This document shows positions 1 to 8,943 of a DNA stretch of 64,000 nt, piece by piece. This DNA comes from Flavobacterium pectinovorum. GTDB taxonomy: Bacteria; Bacteroidota; Bacteroidia; Flavobacteriales; Flavobacteriaceae. A program made the position numbers and the translations under genes. Below the pieces are notes generated by a model. The model made no database searches, was not told where the DNA came from, and was given only the letters and a program-made list of their open reading frames with translations. The stretch lies in NCBI RefSeq assembly GCF_900142715.1, contig NZ_FRBX01000001.1:930001-994000 (forward strand), given 5' to 3'. How positions within the stretch are numbered: the stretch's first letter is position 1; each line of letters begins with the position of its first letter.

Positions 1-778
1 AACAGTGTAAAATATCTACTCCGGCATCAACAAGAGGATTAAGCCACGCTTCTAATTCCTGTGGATTTTTAGCTAGTTTATAATTATAATCAGAAGGTTT
101 AAATTGAGAAAAACGCATGATAACAGCGAAGTCATTTCCAACTTGTTTTCTGATTTCTTTTACTATTTCGATTGCAAAACGATTACGTTCCGGCAAAGTT
201 TTTCCACCATAAATATCAGTACGTAAATTAGTTTCAGCTCTAAAAAACTGATCGATTAAATAACCGTGAGCACCGTGAATTTCAATGGTATCAAAACCTA
301 ATCTTTTGGCATCAGCGGCAGCTTTTCCGAAAGCAATAATAGTATCTTCAATATCTTTCTCAGTCATTGTGTTTCCGTTGCTGAAATCTGGTCGGTTTAA
401 CCCAGATGGACCTTCAAAAGGAACTGGAGGAACCCAGCCTGAATGGTGATTATCCATAATTCCCATATGCCAGATTTGTGGTCCCATTGCACCACCTGCA
501 GCGTGAACTTCTTTAATTACTTTTTCCCATCCGTTTAAAGCTTCACCATAAAAATGAGGAACATTTCCGTCGTTAGATGATGAAGGTCTGTCGATTACAG
601 TTCCTTCAGATAATATTAGACCAACTTCACCTTCAGCTCTTTTTTGATAATAAGCGGCTACTTCATCAGTTGGAATTCCGTTTGGAGAAAATGAGCGCGT
701 CATTGGCGCCATTACGATTCGGTTTTTAAGATTTAACGTTTTTAAGTTAAATGGAGAAAACAGGTTGTTTGTACTCAT
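1..778 (-). CDS. Old yellow enzyme family NADH:flavin oxidoreductase, 3' end cut by window
   Basis: The frame is open from the ATG at 778 to the window edge, giving about 259 residues without the C-terminus. The N-terminus (MSTNNLFSPFNLKTLNLKNR, then IVMAPMTRS) is the classic start of the FMN-binding TIM barrel of old yellow enzymes. Further on, IEIHGAHGYLIDQFF is the family's conserved substrate/FMN segment. Family members reduce activated C=C bonds of enones, nitro compounds or quinones with NAD(P)H in the cytoplasm. The ATG lies 6 nt after the stop of the ArsR gene, so the two form an operon behind the promoter at 1092-1121. Electrophile-sensing control is inferred. The physiological substrate cannot be read from the sequence. 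Confidence 0.93.
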   Translation of the reverse strand, partial: MSTNNLFSPFNLKTLNLKNRIVMAPMTRSFSPNGIPTDEVAAYYQKRAEGEVGLILSEGTVIDRPSSSNDGNVPHFYGEALNGWEKVIKEVHAAGGAMGPQIWHMGIMDNHHSGWVPPVPFEGPSGLNRPDFSNGNTMTEKDIEDTIIAFGKAAADAKRLGFDTIEIHGAHGYLIDQFFRAETNLRTDIYGGKTLPERNRFAIEIVKEIRKQVGNDFAVIMRFSQFKPSDYNYKLAKNPQELEAWLNPLVDAGVDILHC

Positions 779-784
779 AGTAAT

Positions 785-1087
785 TTACAAATTAGATTGA
801 ATTAATTTACTGAGTGCTTCAAAGGCACCTTCGTTGCGTTTATAGTAAGTCCATTGTCCTACGCGTTTGGATTCTATGAATCCGGCGCGTTGTAAAATAG
901 ACAGGTATTCTGAAACTGTTGATTGCGTCAAGCCCGCTTTGGCCTGAATTTGTCCCACACAAACGCCGTGTTCAAATCCGGCGTGCTGAAGCTGATCCGG
1001 AAAGTTTATTTCGGGTTCTTTTAACCATTCCAGCATTTGCAATCTGGACTTATTAGATAATGCTTTAAAGATTTCTATATTTTCCAT
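785..1087 (-). CDS. ArsR-family winged-helix repressor
   Basis: This 100-residue protein has the compact ArsR fold: IFKALSNKSRLQMLEWL (helix 1-2), recognition region AGLTQSTVSEYLSILQRAGFI, and beta-wing VGQWTYYKRNE. A Cys in HGVCVGQIQ, just before the recognition helices, could be a redox or electrophile sensor (inference). It is transcribed first, 6 nt ahead of the old yellow enzyme it probably represses. Its own promoter carries a perfect 7-bp dyad overlapping the -7 box, which fits autorepression. The start is fixed because residues 5-20 are needed for the fold. Confidence 0.93.
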   Translation of the reverse strand: MENIEIFKALSNKSRLQMLEWLKEPEINFPDQLQHAGFEHGVCVGQIQAKAGLTQSTVSEYLSILQRAGFIESKRVGQWTYYKRNEGAFEALSKLIQSNL

Positions 1088-1091
1088 GGTG

Positions 1092-1121
1092 CAAATATAT
1101 CGACTTTTCCCGATATACCAA
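1092..1121 (-). promoter_or_regulatory. ArsR/OYE promoter with overlapping operator dyad
   Basis: Read on the minus strand there is TTG (1121-1119), a 19-nt spacer, and TATATTTG (1099-1092), an exact match to the Bacteroidetes TTG-N19-TAnnTTTG promoter. Between and over the boxes lies a perfect inverted repeat, TATATCG-N8-CGATATA (1096-1117), placed as a dimeric ArsR operator would be. The -7 box ends only 4 nt before the ATG at 1087, so the transcript would start at or next to the start codon (probably leaderless). Confidence 0.8.
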
Positions 1122-1195
1122 TTTAAAGATTTTTTTTTAGGATAATTTTAAGAAGGAGAGGAGAAAGTTTATATTTGTTTTGTGGATTAATATTG

Positions 1196-1347
1196 CAAAG
1201 TCGCGAAGTTAGTTTCACGCAGATTTAAAAAGATTTAAGCAGATAGTATTTATATTTTTTTAAATTAAATCTGCCCTAATCAGCTGAATCTGCGTGAAAA
1301 AATCTTTTAAGCATTTATTTGAAGCATAAAAAAACGATGCGACTTTG
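1196..1347. repeat. Nested inverted repeat, ArsR-TlpA spacer
   Basis: Outer arms CAAAGTCGC (1196-1204) and GCGACTTTG (1339-1347) enclose inner arms TTTCACGCAGATT (1213-1225) and AATCTGCGTGAAA (1287-1299). The two nested pairs would form a long branched hairpin. It fills most of the 300-bp gap between divergent genes and has no coding potential. It belongs to the set of intergenic inverted repeats seen throughout the window. Confidence 0.8.
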
Positions 1348-1387
1348 TAAGAATTGAAACGAACCCCAATAAATAACTTAATCGATT

Positions 1388-1879
1388 ATGAAAAAAACTT
1401 TACTTATTTTAGGATTATTATTCTGTGTATTAACAAGTTCGAAAGCTCAGGTTATTGGAACTGATGTTGGAGATATTGCACCAGAAATAGATCTTCCGGA
1501 TCCAAAAGGAAACAACGTTGTACTTTCTTCTTTAAGGGGAGATTTGGTTTTGGTTGATTTCTGGGCATCATGGTGCGGGCCTTGTACGAAAGAACATCCT
1601 GAACTTATAAAATTATACAATACTTATCAGGGAAAATTTTCGATTTACAGCGTTTCGATGGATACTAAAAAACCACTTTGGCTGGCTGCAATTGCCAAAC
1701 AAAAATTACCATGGACTCAAGTAAGCGATTTAAAATACTGGACTTCACCAGTTGTCGGCGATTATATGCTGCAATCTGTTCCGCTAAATTTTTTAATTGA
1801 CAAAAACGGAATTATCGTCGCCAAAAATATTCATGGAAATGCTTTGAATGAAATGGTGAAGAGTATATTAGGACAATAG
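1388..1879 (+). CDS. TlpA/ResA-like thioredoxin-fold protein, exported
   Basis: The protein has 163 residues with a signal peptide (MKKTLLILGLLFCVLTSSKAQ) and one thioredoxin domain. The redox motif is WASWCGPC at about residues 58-65, and the cis-proline region reads SVPLNFLIDKNG. Bacteroidetes proteins of this AhpC/TSA-TlpA type reduce disulfides or service cytochrome c and envelope proteins in the periplasm. It is a single-domain member, shorter than the fused thioredoxins common in Bacteroidetes. It stands alone between repeat-filled spacers. The partner protein is unknown. Confidence 0.9.
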   Translation: MKKTLLILGLLFCVLTSSKAQVIGTDVGDIAPEIDLPDPKGNNVVLSSLRGDLVLVDFWASWCGPCTKEHPELIKLYNTYQGKFSIYSVSMDTKKPLWLAAIAKQKLPWTQVSDLKYWTSPVVGDYMLQSVPLNFLIDKNGIIVAKNIHGNALNEMVKSILGQ

Positions 1880-1886
1880 AGTTTTT

Positions 1887-2124
1887 TTGTTTCAGGTTTC
1901 AAGTTTCAGGTTTTGGATTGCGAAACTTTGTCTATATACTAAAGTTTACACAAAGCGGATAAACGTTAAACCCGACAGTCCCGAAGCCTCGGGATAAAAC
2001 CTGTCGGGTTTAATCGCTTTACGGAGAAAAACTTATTTTGAATGAATTGCCGATCTTTGTCAAAGTTTAAAACTTTGACAAAGATTCTTGTTGAAACTTA
2101 ATACAAAACAAAACCTGAAACAAA
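1887..2124. repeat. Composite intergenic repeat with three hairpins
   Basis: The outer arms are copies of the GTTTCAGGTTTC element (from 1888) and its inverse AACCTGAAACAAAT (to 2124). Inside are AAACCCGACAG (1968-1978) pairing with CTGTCGGGTTT (2001-2011), a small CCCGAAG/CTCGGG stem within that loop, and a 29-bp palindrome at 2055-2083 with 13-bp arms starting CTTTGTCAAAG. The same palindrome recurs at 50506-50534. No gene is present. Confidence 0.8.
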
Positions 2125-2131
2125 TCAATTT

Positions 2132-2605
2132 ATGCAATCAAACCTCAGTTTGTCTGAATTTCGTAGAAGATTGACCGATAATACAGAAATTGGTTCTCCA
2201 AAAGCAGCATTGGGGCAGGTTAGAGTTTTTGCTTTATCTGGTGCAGTAAAGCCTTTTTATGGATTTTTTGATGACAACAGTTTTAGTTTAACTATAAATT
2301 CATTAAAATCATCAACTTTTTTTATTGTGAAAGGAAACTACAAGAATGGTAATAATGGAGTAGAAGTAGATTATATTGTTGAATCGGGCAATAAATACCA
2401 GCAATTTTGGTCACACTATTCTCCAATAATTTTGATTGTGGCCATTAATATATTTTTTCTCTTTTTCGCAAGAGGACTAAGACGAGCGTCTACCATTGTG
2501 AATTTGTTTTTACTTTTTTTGGCTTTCTATTCGAGATGGTATGAAGAGCGGAAGAGACAAAAGTTAGAAAAAAAGTTTATCAGTATTTTTGAAATAAAAA
2601 GATAA
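2132..2605 (+). CDS. Hypothetical protein with C-terminal membrane segments
   Basis: The product has 157 residues and I do not recognise the family. Residues 1-90 are soluble, with beta-rich stretches (VRVFALSGAVKPFYGFF, FSLTINSL). Two hydrophobic segments follow (SPIILIVAINIFFLFFA and IVNLFLLFLAFY), then a basic tail (RWYEERKRQKLEKK). That topology suggests a small membrane-anchored protein with its N-terminal domain facing one compartment. It sits just after the composite repeat and is convergent with the ChrB-AraC gene (7-nt gap). The start could be later. Confidence 0.6.
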   Translation: MQSNLSLSEFRRRLTDNTEIGSPKAALGQVRVFALSGAVKPFYGFFDDNSFSLTINSLKSSTFFIVKGNYKNGNNGVEVDYIVESGNKYQQFWSHYSPIILIVAINIFFLFFARGLRRASTIVNLFLLFLAFYSRWYEERKRQKLEKKFISIFEIKR

Positions 2606-2612
2606 GTACGAG

Positions 2613-3479
2613 CTATTTACTTTTTCCATCAGAATTACTTTTCAGTGCATTTTTTCTATACGAAGAAGGATTTTTCCCTGTATGTAATTTGAATATTCTC
2701 GTAAAATGGCTTTGATCTGAAAAGCCTGTCATGTAAGCGATTTCAGTAAGCGTGTAAGTTGAATTCTGAATAAGATTTATGGCTTTTTCGATTCTTAATT
2801 TTCGAACATATTTACCAAAATTTAAATCTTCAAAGTATTTAGAAAACTCCCGTGATAAATAAGAAGGATTGAGTTCTAAATCATTTGATATTTTTTTAAG
2901 ATCGAAAGTAAATTGTGCGTCGATTTGATCCTGAATTATTTCTTTTAAATCTTTAACCCAGGAAGGCGTTTTTTTACCTGCTTTTTTTTCGCTTAAAAAT
3001 TTATTATAGACTTCATGAAGCAAATTTTCAAAAGGGCTATTTTGCAGATGATTTTGTTTGTAAAGATGCGTAGCCCAACTGTAAAGCGCATCGTAGAGAA
3101 TCATTCCGTTTTTTAGCAATTCTAAATCGTCTGTGATATTATGAGAAAGTCCGGCCGAAATTGCCCAAAGGCCAGATGATTCTTTTGCAATTTCATGTCG
3201 GTCTGTATCCGCGCCACGAACAATTTTTGCCATAATTAAAACCGCAGGATCTTTAATTTGATATTTCTTAATGATGTAATCAAAAGTACATTCTTCATTA
3301 TAATGCGTAAATTCTACATCAGGAATATCAAAAGGAATTGCGTTTAATTCTTTTGCTTTGGTAATGACTTCATTAAAAGGAACATAAAAAAAATCAGCTT
3401 CAGGATCAACAAATTTTTGAATCAGCCATGGACAAGCAATTCTGTCAATCTTTGGCCTTTCTCTTGTAATCCACTTCAT
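2613..3479 (-). CDS. ChrB-domain / AraC helix-turn-helix fusion regulator
   Basis: This 288-residue protein joins two families. Residues 1-140 match the chromate-resistance ChrB domain (MKWITRERPKIDRIACPWLI, then IVRGADTDRHE and ILYDALYSW). Residues about 185-280 are an AraC double helix-turn-helix, with first motif FDLKKISNDLELNPSYLSREF and second motif LTEIAYMTGFSDQSHFTRIFKLHTGKNPSSYR. Classical ChrB is a chromate-responsive regulator next to chrA, but no chrA transporter is visible here. It is co-oriented with and 14 nt downstream of the 127-aa gene, so they are likely one operon. The AraC half probably binds DNA and the ChrB half senses a signal (inference). Confidence 0.85.
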   Translation of the reverse strand: MKWITRERPKIDRIACPWLIQKFVDPEADFFYVPFNEVITKAKELNAIPFDIPDVEFTHYNEECTFDYIIKKYQIKDPAVLIMAKIVRGADTDRHEIAKESSGLWAISAGLSHNITDDLELLKNGMILYDALYSWATHLYKQNHLQNSPFENLLHEVYNKFLSEKKAGKKTPSWVKDLKEIIQDQIDAQFTFDLKKISNDLELNPSYLSREFSKYFEDLNFGKYVRKLRIEKAINLIQNSTYTLTEIAYMTGFSDQSHFTRIFKLHTGKNPSSYRKNALKSNSDGKSK

Positions 3480-3493
3480 TTTATTTAAATAGA

Positions 3494-3877
3494 TTAATTT
3501 AACCCATCAATAATAGTTCTTACGCCTCCAAAATTGGTTTTTAGCATTTCTCTTACCTGAAATTGTGTTTTATTTCGGGTCACGCTATCCCATTCTTTAA
3601 AATCATAAACGTGAATATTTTTCGCATACGGATTGGTAACGAAAGAAAGTCTTGCGATTGAATATTTAAAATATTTTAATTCATGCGAAATATGTCGGTT
3701 TGGCACAACGATAAGAATGGTTTCAAAATCCAGAAAATTCTTTGGCACATCGTCCCTTTCGCTCAAGCCAAGATGATCAAAAAAAGCAACTATTTTTTGA
3801 TCATTTAGTTTGTCAATTTCCTGATCTATACGCTTAATAGTGCTAAGAAGCGTATCTTCATCTTTAATAACACTCAT
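3494..3877 (-). CDS. Hypothetical protein upstream of ChrB-AraC regulator
   Basis: The product has 127 residues, no signal peptide and no membrane segment, and I do not recognise it. It begins with a charged helical stretch (TIKRIDQEIDKLNDQKI), then alternating strands and helices (TILIVVPNRHISHELKYFKYSIARLSF), and ends IIDGLN. It is first in an apparent two-gene operon with the ChrB-AraC gene (14-nt gap). A role tied to the same signal is plausible but unproven. Confidence 0.65.
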   Translation of the reverse strand: MSVIKDEDTLLSTIKRIDQEIDKLNDQKIVAFFDHLGLSERDDVPKNFLDFETILIVVPNRHISHELKYFKYSIARLSFVTNPYAKNIHVYDFKEWDSVTRNKTQFQVREMLKTNFGGVRTIIDGLN

Positions 3878-4097
3878 GGTACTACTTTTTTAGTTGAATT
3901 TCAATATAAAATTACGCCAAAAGAACAAGAACTGCCAAAAGAACCCTAATAGAATCATTCTAAATTTTTTAACACCTAATTTTCAGTCTTATTTAAGAAC
4001 AATAAATTATGATTTGATAAAATACTATTATTTTAATCAAATTAAAAACAATATTTTTATCGCTATTTTACAACCATTATCCGTTAACCACGTTTTT

Positions 4098-6914
4098 ATG
4101 AAAGCTATTTTTCCAAAAGGAATTCTGTTCTGTTTTATTTTCTTGATTTCTTATTCTGCTTCGGCACAAAATAAATCAGAAAGAGATTTGACCCTGATCG
4201 ATAAAGATTGGCGATTTTCATTTGGACATTTATTTGATACCGGAAAAGATTTTGGTCATGCAACGGGATATTTTTCCTACTTAACCAAAACGGGATTTGG
4301 AGATGGTCCTGCATCCAGCAATTTTGATGACAGAGCATGGAGAAAACTAGATCTTCCGCACGATTGGGCGGTTGAACAATCCTTTAGCGAAAAAGCGAGT
4401 TTTAGTCATGGTTTTAAAACTGCAGGAAAAGGTTTTCCTGAAAAAAGCATTGGCTGGTACCGAAAAAAAATCAGTATTCCGGAAAGTGATAAAAGCAAAA
4501 TTATTTCGCTAAAATTTGACGGCGTTTTTAGAAATTCGAAAGTGTTTTTTAACGGCTATTTCCTTGGAACAGAAGAGAGCGGATACAACAGTTTTGAATA
4601 TGATGTAACGGCGTATGTGAATTACGGTGGAGAAAATACGATTGTCGTGCGTGTTGATGCCTCAATGGAAGAAGGCTGGTTTTACGAAGGCGCTGGAATT
4701 TACAGACATGTTTATTTGAAAAAAACGAATCCGCTTCATGTGGCGCAAAACGGAACTTATGTGACTTCTGAAATAAAAGAAAATAAGGCAGAAGTTTCAG
4801 CCGAAGTTACTATCGAAAACAAAGGAAATTATAAAGGAGCAATCGAAATTATTCAGACGATTTTGGATGCTCAGGGAAAACAAATTACAACGGTTTCTGA
4901 AAACGGAACTGCTCCAAATTTTTATCAAACAACAAATTACACTTCAAAATTAACGGTTAATAATCCATTATTATGGGATATTGAAAATCCGAATTTATAT
5001 CGTTTAATAACTGAAATTAAGCAGGAAGGAAAAATTATAGACCGTTATGAAACTTCGTTCGGGATTAGAACCATAAAGTTTGATGCCGAGAAAGGTTTTT
5101 TCCTTAACGGAAAATCGGTAAAACTAAAAGGAACAAATAACCATCAGGATCATGCAGGAATTGGAACGGCTTTGCCGGATGAATTGCAGTATTTCAGAAT
5201 TAAAAAACTGAAAGAAATGGGTTCGAATGCGTATCGCTGTTCGCATCATCCGCCAACGCAGGAACTTCTTGAAGCCTGCGATAAACTGGGAATGCTGGTT
5301 ATTGATGAAACCCGTTTGATGGGAATTAATGATTATCATTTGAATGATTTGGAGCGCATGATAAAACGCGATCGCAACCATCCGAGTATTTTTTGCTGGT
5401 CGGTTGGAAATGAGGAATGGAATATTGAAGGCAATATTACAGGTGAACGTATTACGAATGTGATGCAGGAATTTACGAAAGGTATCGATGCTACAAGACC
5501 TGTAACGGTGGGAATTAGCAGCGGTTTTAAAAGCGGAATTTCATCGGTTGTAGAAATTATGGGATATAATTACATGGGCAACGGCGATATTGATGCACAC
5601 AGAAATCAGTTTAAACAACAGCCGGGAATGGGAACAGAGGAAGGCTCTACTTTTGCAACGCGAGGAGTTTATTTTACAGATGATGCCAAACATTACCAAA
5701 GCGCTTACGATAAAAAACCGCGCCCAAGTTTTTTTAGTATTGAAGAAGGCTGGAAATTTTATGCTGAAAGACCATATTTAGCAGGAATGTTTATCTGGAC
5801 GGGTTTTGATTATCGCGGAGAGCCAACGCCTTACGGCTGGCCATCGGTTACTTCGTATTTTGGGATGATGGATGTTTGCGGTTTCCCGAAAGACAATGTT
5901 TTCTATTTGAAATCGTGGTGGGGAACTGAACCTGTTTTGCACATTATGCCTCATTGGAACTGGAGTACAGGAAAAGAAATCGATGTTTGGGTACATTCTA
6001 ATTGTGATGAAGTAGAACTTTTCCTGAATAAAGAAAGTCTTGGTAAAAAGAAAATGGAACAAAACGGACATTTAGAATGGAAGGTAAAATATATTCCGGG
6101 GACGCTTGAAGCGGTTGGTTATAAAAATGGAAAAAAGGTGCTTTCGGACATTCAAAAAACTACAGAGAATGCTCAAAACATCAAACTTTCTGTTGATAAA
6201 GAAAACATTTCGAATGCAAATGTTGTGGTTATTACAGCTGAAACAACTGATGAAAAAGGAGCACATGTACCAACTGCAAATCACGAAATGACTTTTTCTA
6301 TAAAAGGCGGAAAGATTCTTGGAGTAGGAAATGGAAACCCAACATCTTTAGAAAGAGATAAATTTATTGATAACATAGAGTTGTTAGCTATAACTAATTT
6401 TGAGGAGAAGAAATTAGCTTCGGCTAATATTTCTAACCAAATTACTGTTGAAGCTGATAATAACTGGAAAGAAGCTTTTAAAGACAGAGATTATAAAAAT
6501 CAAGCTCCTGCATATGTGTATCGCGGAAAATTTGATTTGAAAAACAATATTAAAACAAACACAGTTACTTTCTTTTACAAAAAAATCGGAATAAACGCAG
6601 TCGTTTTTGTGAACGGAAATAAAATTCCGGCAAGTACAGATGATGATCAAAAATATATTTTGAATGCGGCTGTTTTAAAACAAGGTTTAAACACAATTCA
6701 AATTATTGCGCCGCCTTTGCAAAAAAATAAAGACTGGGATGTTATGAATACAGATCCGGGAATTATTCAGGTAATTACACCTGCAGAACAATGGAAACGA
6801 AAATTATTTAACGGATACGCACAAATCATTATTCAGAAAGATGAAAATGCAGCCGAAGTTATTTTATCGGCTACAGCCAAAGGATTAAAAACGGGAACAA
6901 TTACTGTAAAATAG
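4098..6914 (+). CDS. Glycoside hydrolase family 2 beta-galactosidase-like enzyme, exported
   Basis: I chose the ATG at 4098 because it opens a signal peptide (MKAIFPKGILFCFIFLISYSASAQ); the longer frame from 3894 has no plausible N-terminus. The product is about 938 residues. The order is jelly-roll sugar-binding domain (GWYRKKISIP, FNGYFLGTEESGYNSFEYDVT, EGAGIYRHVYL), immunoglobulin-like domain, TIM barrel, then C-terminal beta domains. The likely acid/base is Glu439 in SVGNEEW and the nucleophile lies in GTEEGS (Glu514/515). It should cleave terminal beta-galactosides or related glycosides in the periplasm. No SusC/D pair adjoins it, so it is a stand-alone enzyme. Exact substrate is unknown. 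Confidence 0.9.
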   Translation: MKAIFPKGILFCFIFLISYSASAQNKSERDLTLIDKDWRFSFGHLFDTGKDFGHATGYFSYLTKTGFGDGPASSNFDDRAWRKLDLPHDWAVEQSFSEKASFSHGFKTAGKGFPEKSIGWYRKKISIPESDKSKIISLKFDGVFRNSKVFFNGYFLGTEESGYNSFEYDVTAYVNYGGENTIVVRVDASMEEGWFYEGAGIYRHVYLKKTNPLHVAQNGTYVTSEIKENKAEVSAEVTIENKGNYKGAIEIIQTILDAQGKQITTVSENGTAPNFYQTTNYTSKLTVNNPLLWDIENPNLYRLITEIKQEGKIIDRYETSFGIRTIKFDAEKGFFLNGKSVKLKGTNNHQDHAGIGTALPDELQYFRIKKLKEMGSNAYRCSHHPPTQELLEACDKLGMLVIDETRLMGINDYHLNDLERMIKRDRNHPSIFCWSVGNEEWNIEGNITGERITNVMQEFTKGIDATRPVTVGISSGFKSGISSVVEIMGYNYMGNGDIDAHRNQFKQQPGMGTEEGSTFATRGVYFTDDAKHYQSAYDKKPRPSFFSIEEGWKFYAERPYLAGMFIWTGFDYRGEPTPYGWPSVTSYFGMMDVCGFPKDNVFYLKSWWGTEPVLHIMPHWNWSTGKEIDVWVHSNCDEVELFLNKESLGKKKMEQNGHLEWKVKYIPGTLEAVGYKNGKKVLSDIQKTTENAQNIKLSVDKENISNANVVVITAETTDEKGAHVPTANHEMTFSIKGGKILGVGNGNPTSLERDKFIDNIELLAITNFEEKKLASANISNQITVEADNNWKEAFKDRDYKNQAPAYVYRGKFDLKNNIKTNTVTFFYKKIGINAVVFVNGNKIPASTDDDQKYILNAAVLKQGLNTIQIIAPPLQKNKDWDVMNTDPGIIQVITPAEQWKRKLFNGYAQIIIQKDENAAEVILSATAKGLKTGTITVK

Positions 6915-6927
6915 TTATTTATGTTTT

Positions 6928-6994
6928 GTGTCAGGCTGAGCGGAGTCGAAGCCCTCTCCAGGTAAAAAGCCTTCGACTCCGCTCAGGGTGACAC
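6928..6994. repeat. Long hairpin repeat (GTCA..CTGAGCGGAGTCGAAG type)
   Basis: The left arm begins GTGTCAGGCTGAGCGGAGTC (6928-) and the right arm ends CCGCTCAGGGTGACAC (-6994). They pair over about 24 bp with few mismatches around a short loop. This lies 14 nt after the GH2 stop and could terminate transcription, though it lacks a clear T-run. It resembles the repeats at 8751-8848 and 50573-50675. Confidence 0.75.
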
Positions 6995-7098
6995 TCATTT
7001 CTAAAACTCCTAAACTGAAATTACTTTATCCAAAAAATATTTCCTATCTTGATATTCAAAAGATTAATAATTATTTTTACTTTTAATAAAACCCTCAA

Positions 7099-8673
7099 AT
7101 GTTAGATAATCTCGCGTTTTATATCGGTATCGTCATTGTTATCCTTTTCCTGATTATGGCGAGCAACAAAATAAAAGTTGCTTATCCGGTTTTATTGGTT
7201 TTGGCGGGATTGGCGATTAGTTTTATTCCCGGAATTCCGAAATTGCGTATCGATCCCGAACTTATTTTTTTCATATTCCTTCCACCATTATTATATGAAG
7301 CGTCCTGGAAAATTTCATGGAAAGAACTCTGGCGCTGGCGACGCATTATAACCAGTTTTGCCTTTTTGGTGGTCTTTTTTACAGCACTTTCTGTTGCACT
7401 TTTTTCGAATTATTTTATACCGGGATTTTCACTCGCATTAGGTTTTTTGCTTGGCGGAATTGTTTCTCCTCCTGATGCTGTAAGTGTGGGCGCCATTATG
7501 AAATTTGTAAAAGTACCCCGCCGAATGTCTTCTATTTTAGAAGGTGAAAGTTTGTTGAATGACGCTTCATCGCTGATTATTTTTCGCTTTGCGCTAATAA
7601 CCGCAGGTACGGGACAATTTGTTTGGTATAATGCTGTAACGAGTTTTGGATGGATGGTAATTGCGGGAGTTGGAGTTGGCGTAGCAATTGGTTTTATTTT
7701 CATGAAACTGCATAAATATTTGCCCACAGATGCCAATATAGATATCGTATTTTCTATCGTAACGCCTTATGTTATTTATCTCGTTGCCGAGGAAATTCAC
7801 AGTTCTGGTGTTCTTGCCGTTGTAAGTGGCGGATTATTATTATCGAATAACCGGCTTTCGTTTTTAAGCAGCACATCGCGATTGCGCGGCGTTAATGTCT
7901 GGGAAAGTTTCTGCTTTATCCTCAACGGATTAATTTTTATGTTTATTGGTCTTGACTTACCCGAAATTACTTCAGGGTTGGGAGATGTGAGTCTTTCCTC
8001 AGCGATTGGTTATGGTCTTTTGATTACATTGGTTTTGATTATTGCGAGATTAATATCGGCTTATGCGGCTGTAATTGTGACTTTGATAGCCCGAAATTTT
8101 ATAACAGTTGCAGATTCCAGACATCCGGGTTACAAAGGAATTGTAATTATTGGATGGTCTGGTATGCGAGGTGTTGTATCGTTGGCAGCGGCGTTATCTA
8201 TTCCCGTTTATGCGCAGGGCGGAGCTGAGTTTCCGCAAAGAAATTTGATTCTCTTCATCACTTTTGTTGTTATATTGACCACATTGCTTTTACAAGGACT
8301 TACGTTGCCGTGGCTTATTAAAAAATTAAATATGCCGGATCCTGATTTTATTATGCCCGATGATGAAATGTATAATAAGTTAAGACGAATGCTTTCTCAA
8401 CAGGCTCTGAATCATTTAAAAACAAACTACAGCCAACATCTTGAAACTGAAAAAGTATTGCAGCAACTCGCTGTAAAATGGGAAGATGCAAGTGTTTCTA
8501 ACAACGAAGATATTTTAATGACCGAAGAAGCCAAAAAAGTTTACAGAGAAATATTAAACCTGCAAAGACAATGGCTTACAGATAAAAACAAAGATCACCG
8601 AATTGATGAAGAAATTGTGCGCAAGCATATTTTGCATTTAGATCTTGAGGAAGAGAAATTGCATTTCCTTTAA
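7099..8673 (+). CDS. Na+/H+ antiporter, CPA1 (NhaP/NHE) family
   Basis: The protein has 524 residues with about 12 hydrophobic segments spanning residues 1-415. The family's ion-binding motif is GESLLNDASSLIIFRFAL (residues about 150-165), preceded by GGIVSPPDAVSVGAIM. A second landmark is GWSGMRGVVSLAAALSIP. A soluble C-terminal tail of about 110 residues is helical and charged. It exchanges Na+ (or K+) for H+ across the inner membrane for pH and salt homeostasis. It is a single gene between two repeat spacers, and nothing nearby suggests a dedicated regulator. Confidence 0.95.
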   Translation: MLDNLAFYIGIVIVILFLIMASNKIKVAYPVLLVLAGLAISFIPGIPKLRIDPELIFFIFLPPLLYEASWKISWKELWRWRRIITSFAFLVVFFTALSVALFSNYFIPGFSLALGFLLGGIVSPPDAVSVGAIMKFVKVPRRMSSILEGESLLNDASSLIIFRFALITAGTGQFVWYNAVTSFGWMVIAGVGVGVAIGFIFMKLHKYLPTDANIDIVFSIVTPYVIYLVAEEIHSSGVLAVVSGGLLLSNNRLSFLSSTSRLRGVNVWESFCFILNGLIFMFIGLDLPEITSGLGDVSLSSAIGYGLLITLVLIIARLISAYAAVIVTLIARNFITVADSRHPGYKGIVIIGWSGMRGVVSLAAALSIPVYAQGGAEFPQRNLILFITFVVILTTLLLQGLTLPWLIKKLNMPDPDFIMPDDEMYNKLRRMLSQQALNHLKTNYSQHLETEKVLQQLAVKWEDASVSNNEDILMTEEAKKVYREILNLQRQWLTDKNKDHRIDEEIVRKHILHLDLEEEKLHFL

Positions 8674-8675
8674 AA

Positions 8676-8943
8676 TTTGTTTCAGGTTTCAGGTTTGTTT
8701 TGTTTCAAGTTTCAAACTTTGTCTATAAACTAAAGTTTACACATAGTTTTGTCATCTCGACGGAGGAGAGATCACACGCGTAAGTCTACAAAGATTGGCG
8801 ATTTTGATTGCGGAGTTTCTAGTGTGATCTCTCCTCCGTCGAGATGACAAACTGAGCGTAAATTAGTAACGTATATCAAACCCGACAGGTTTTTAAAACC
8901 TGTCGGGTTTATTACGCAAACCTGAAACCTGAAACAAAAAAAC
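8676..8943. repeat. Composite intergenic repeat with 26-bp perfect inverted arms
   Basis: The outer GTTTCAGG-type arms (8680-8721 and 8919-8943) flank two hairpins. The first has perfect 26-bp arms at 8751-8776 and 8823-8848 (starting GTCATCTCGACGGAGG) around a 46-nt loop. The second is a 33-bp near-palindrome at 8878-8910 (AAACCCGACAGG / CCTGTCGGGTTT) with an exact copy at 10733-10765. It lies between the convergent antiporter and MBL genes and could end both transcripts. Confidence 0.85.

Noticed and set aside
3894..4097. N-terminal extension of the GH2 frame by 68 residues
   Set aside because: The extension is AT-rich, lacks a signal sequence and would bury the true signal peptide that begins at 4098.
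5124..6650. Several 60-100 codon frames opposite or out of phase with the GH2 gene
   Set aside because: They lie entirely within a well-supported gene and show no family features; they are shadows.
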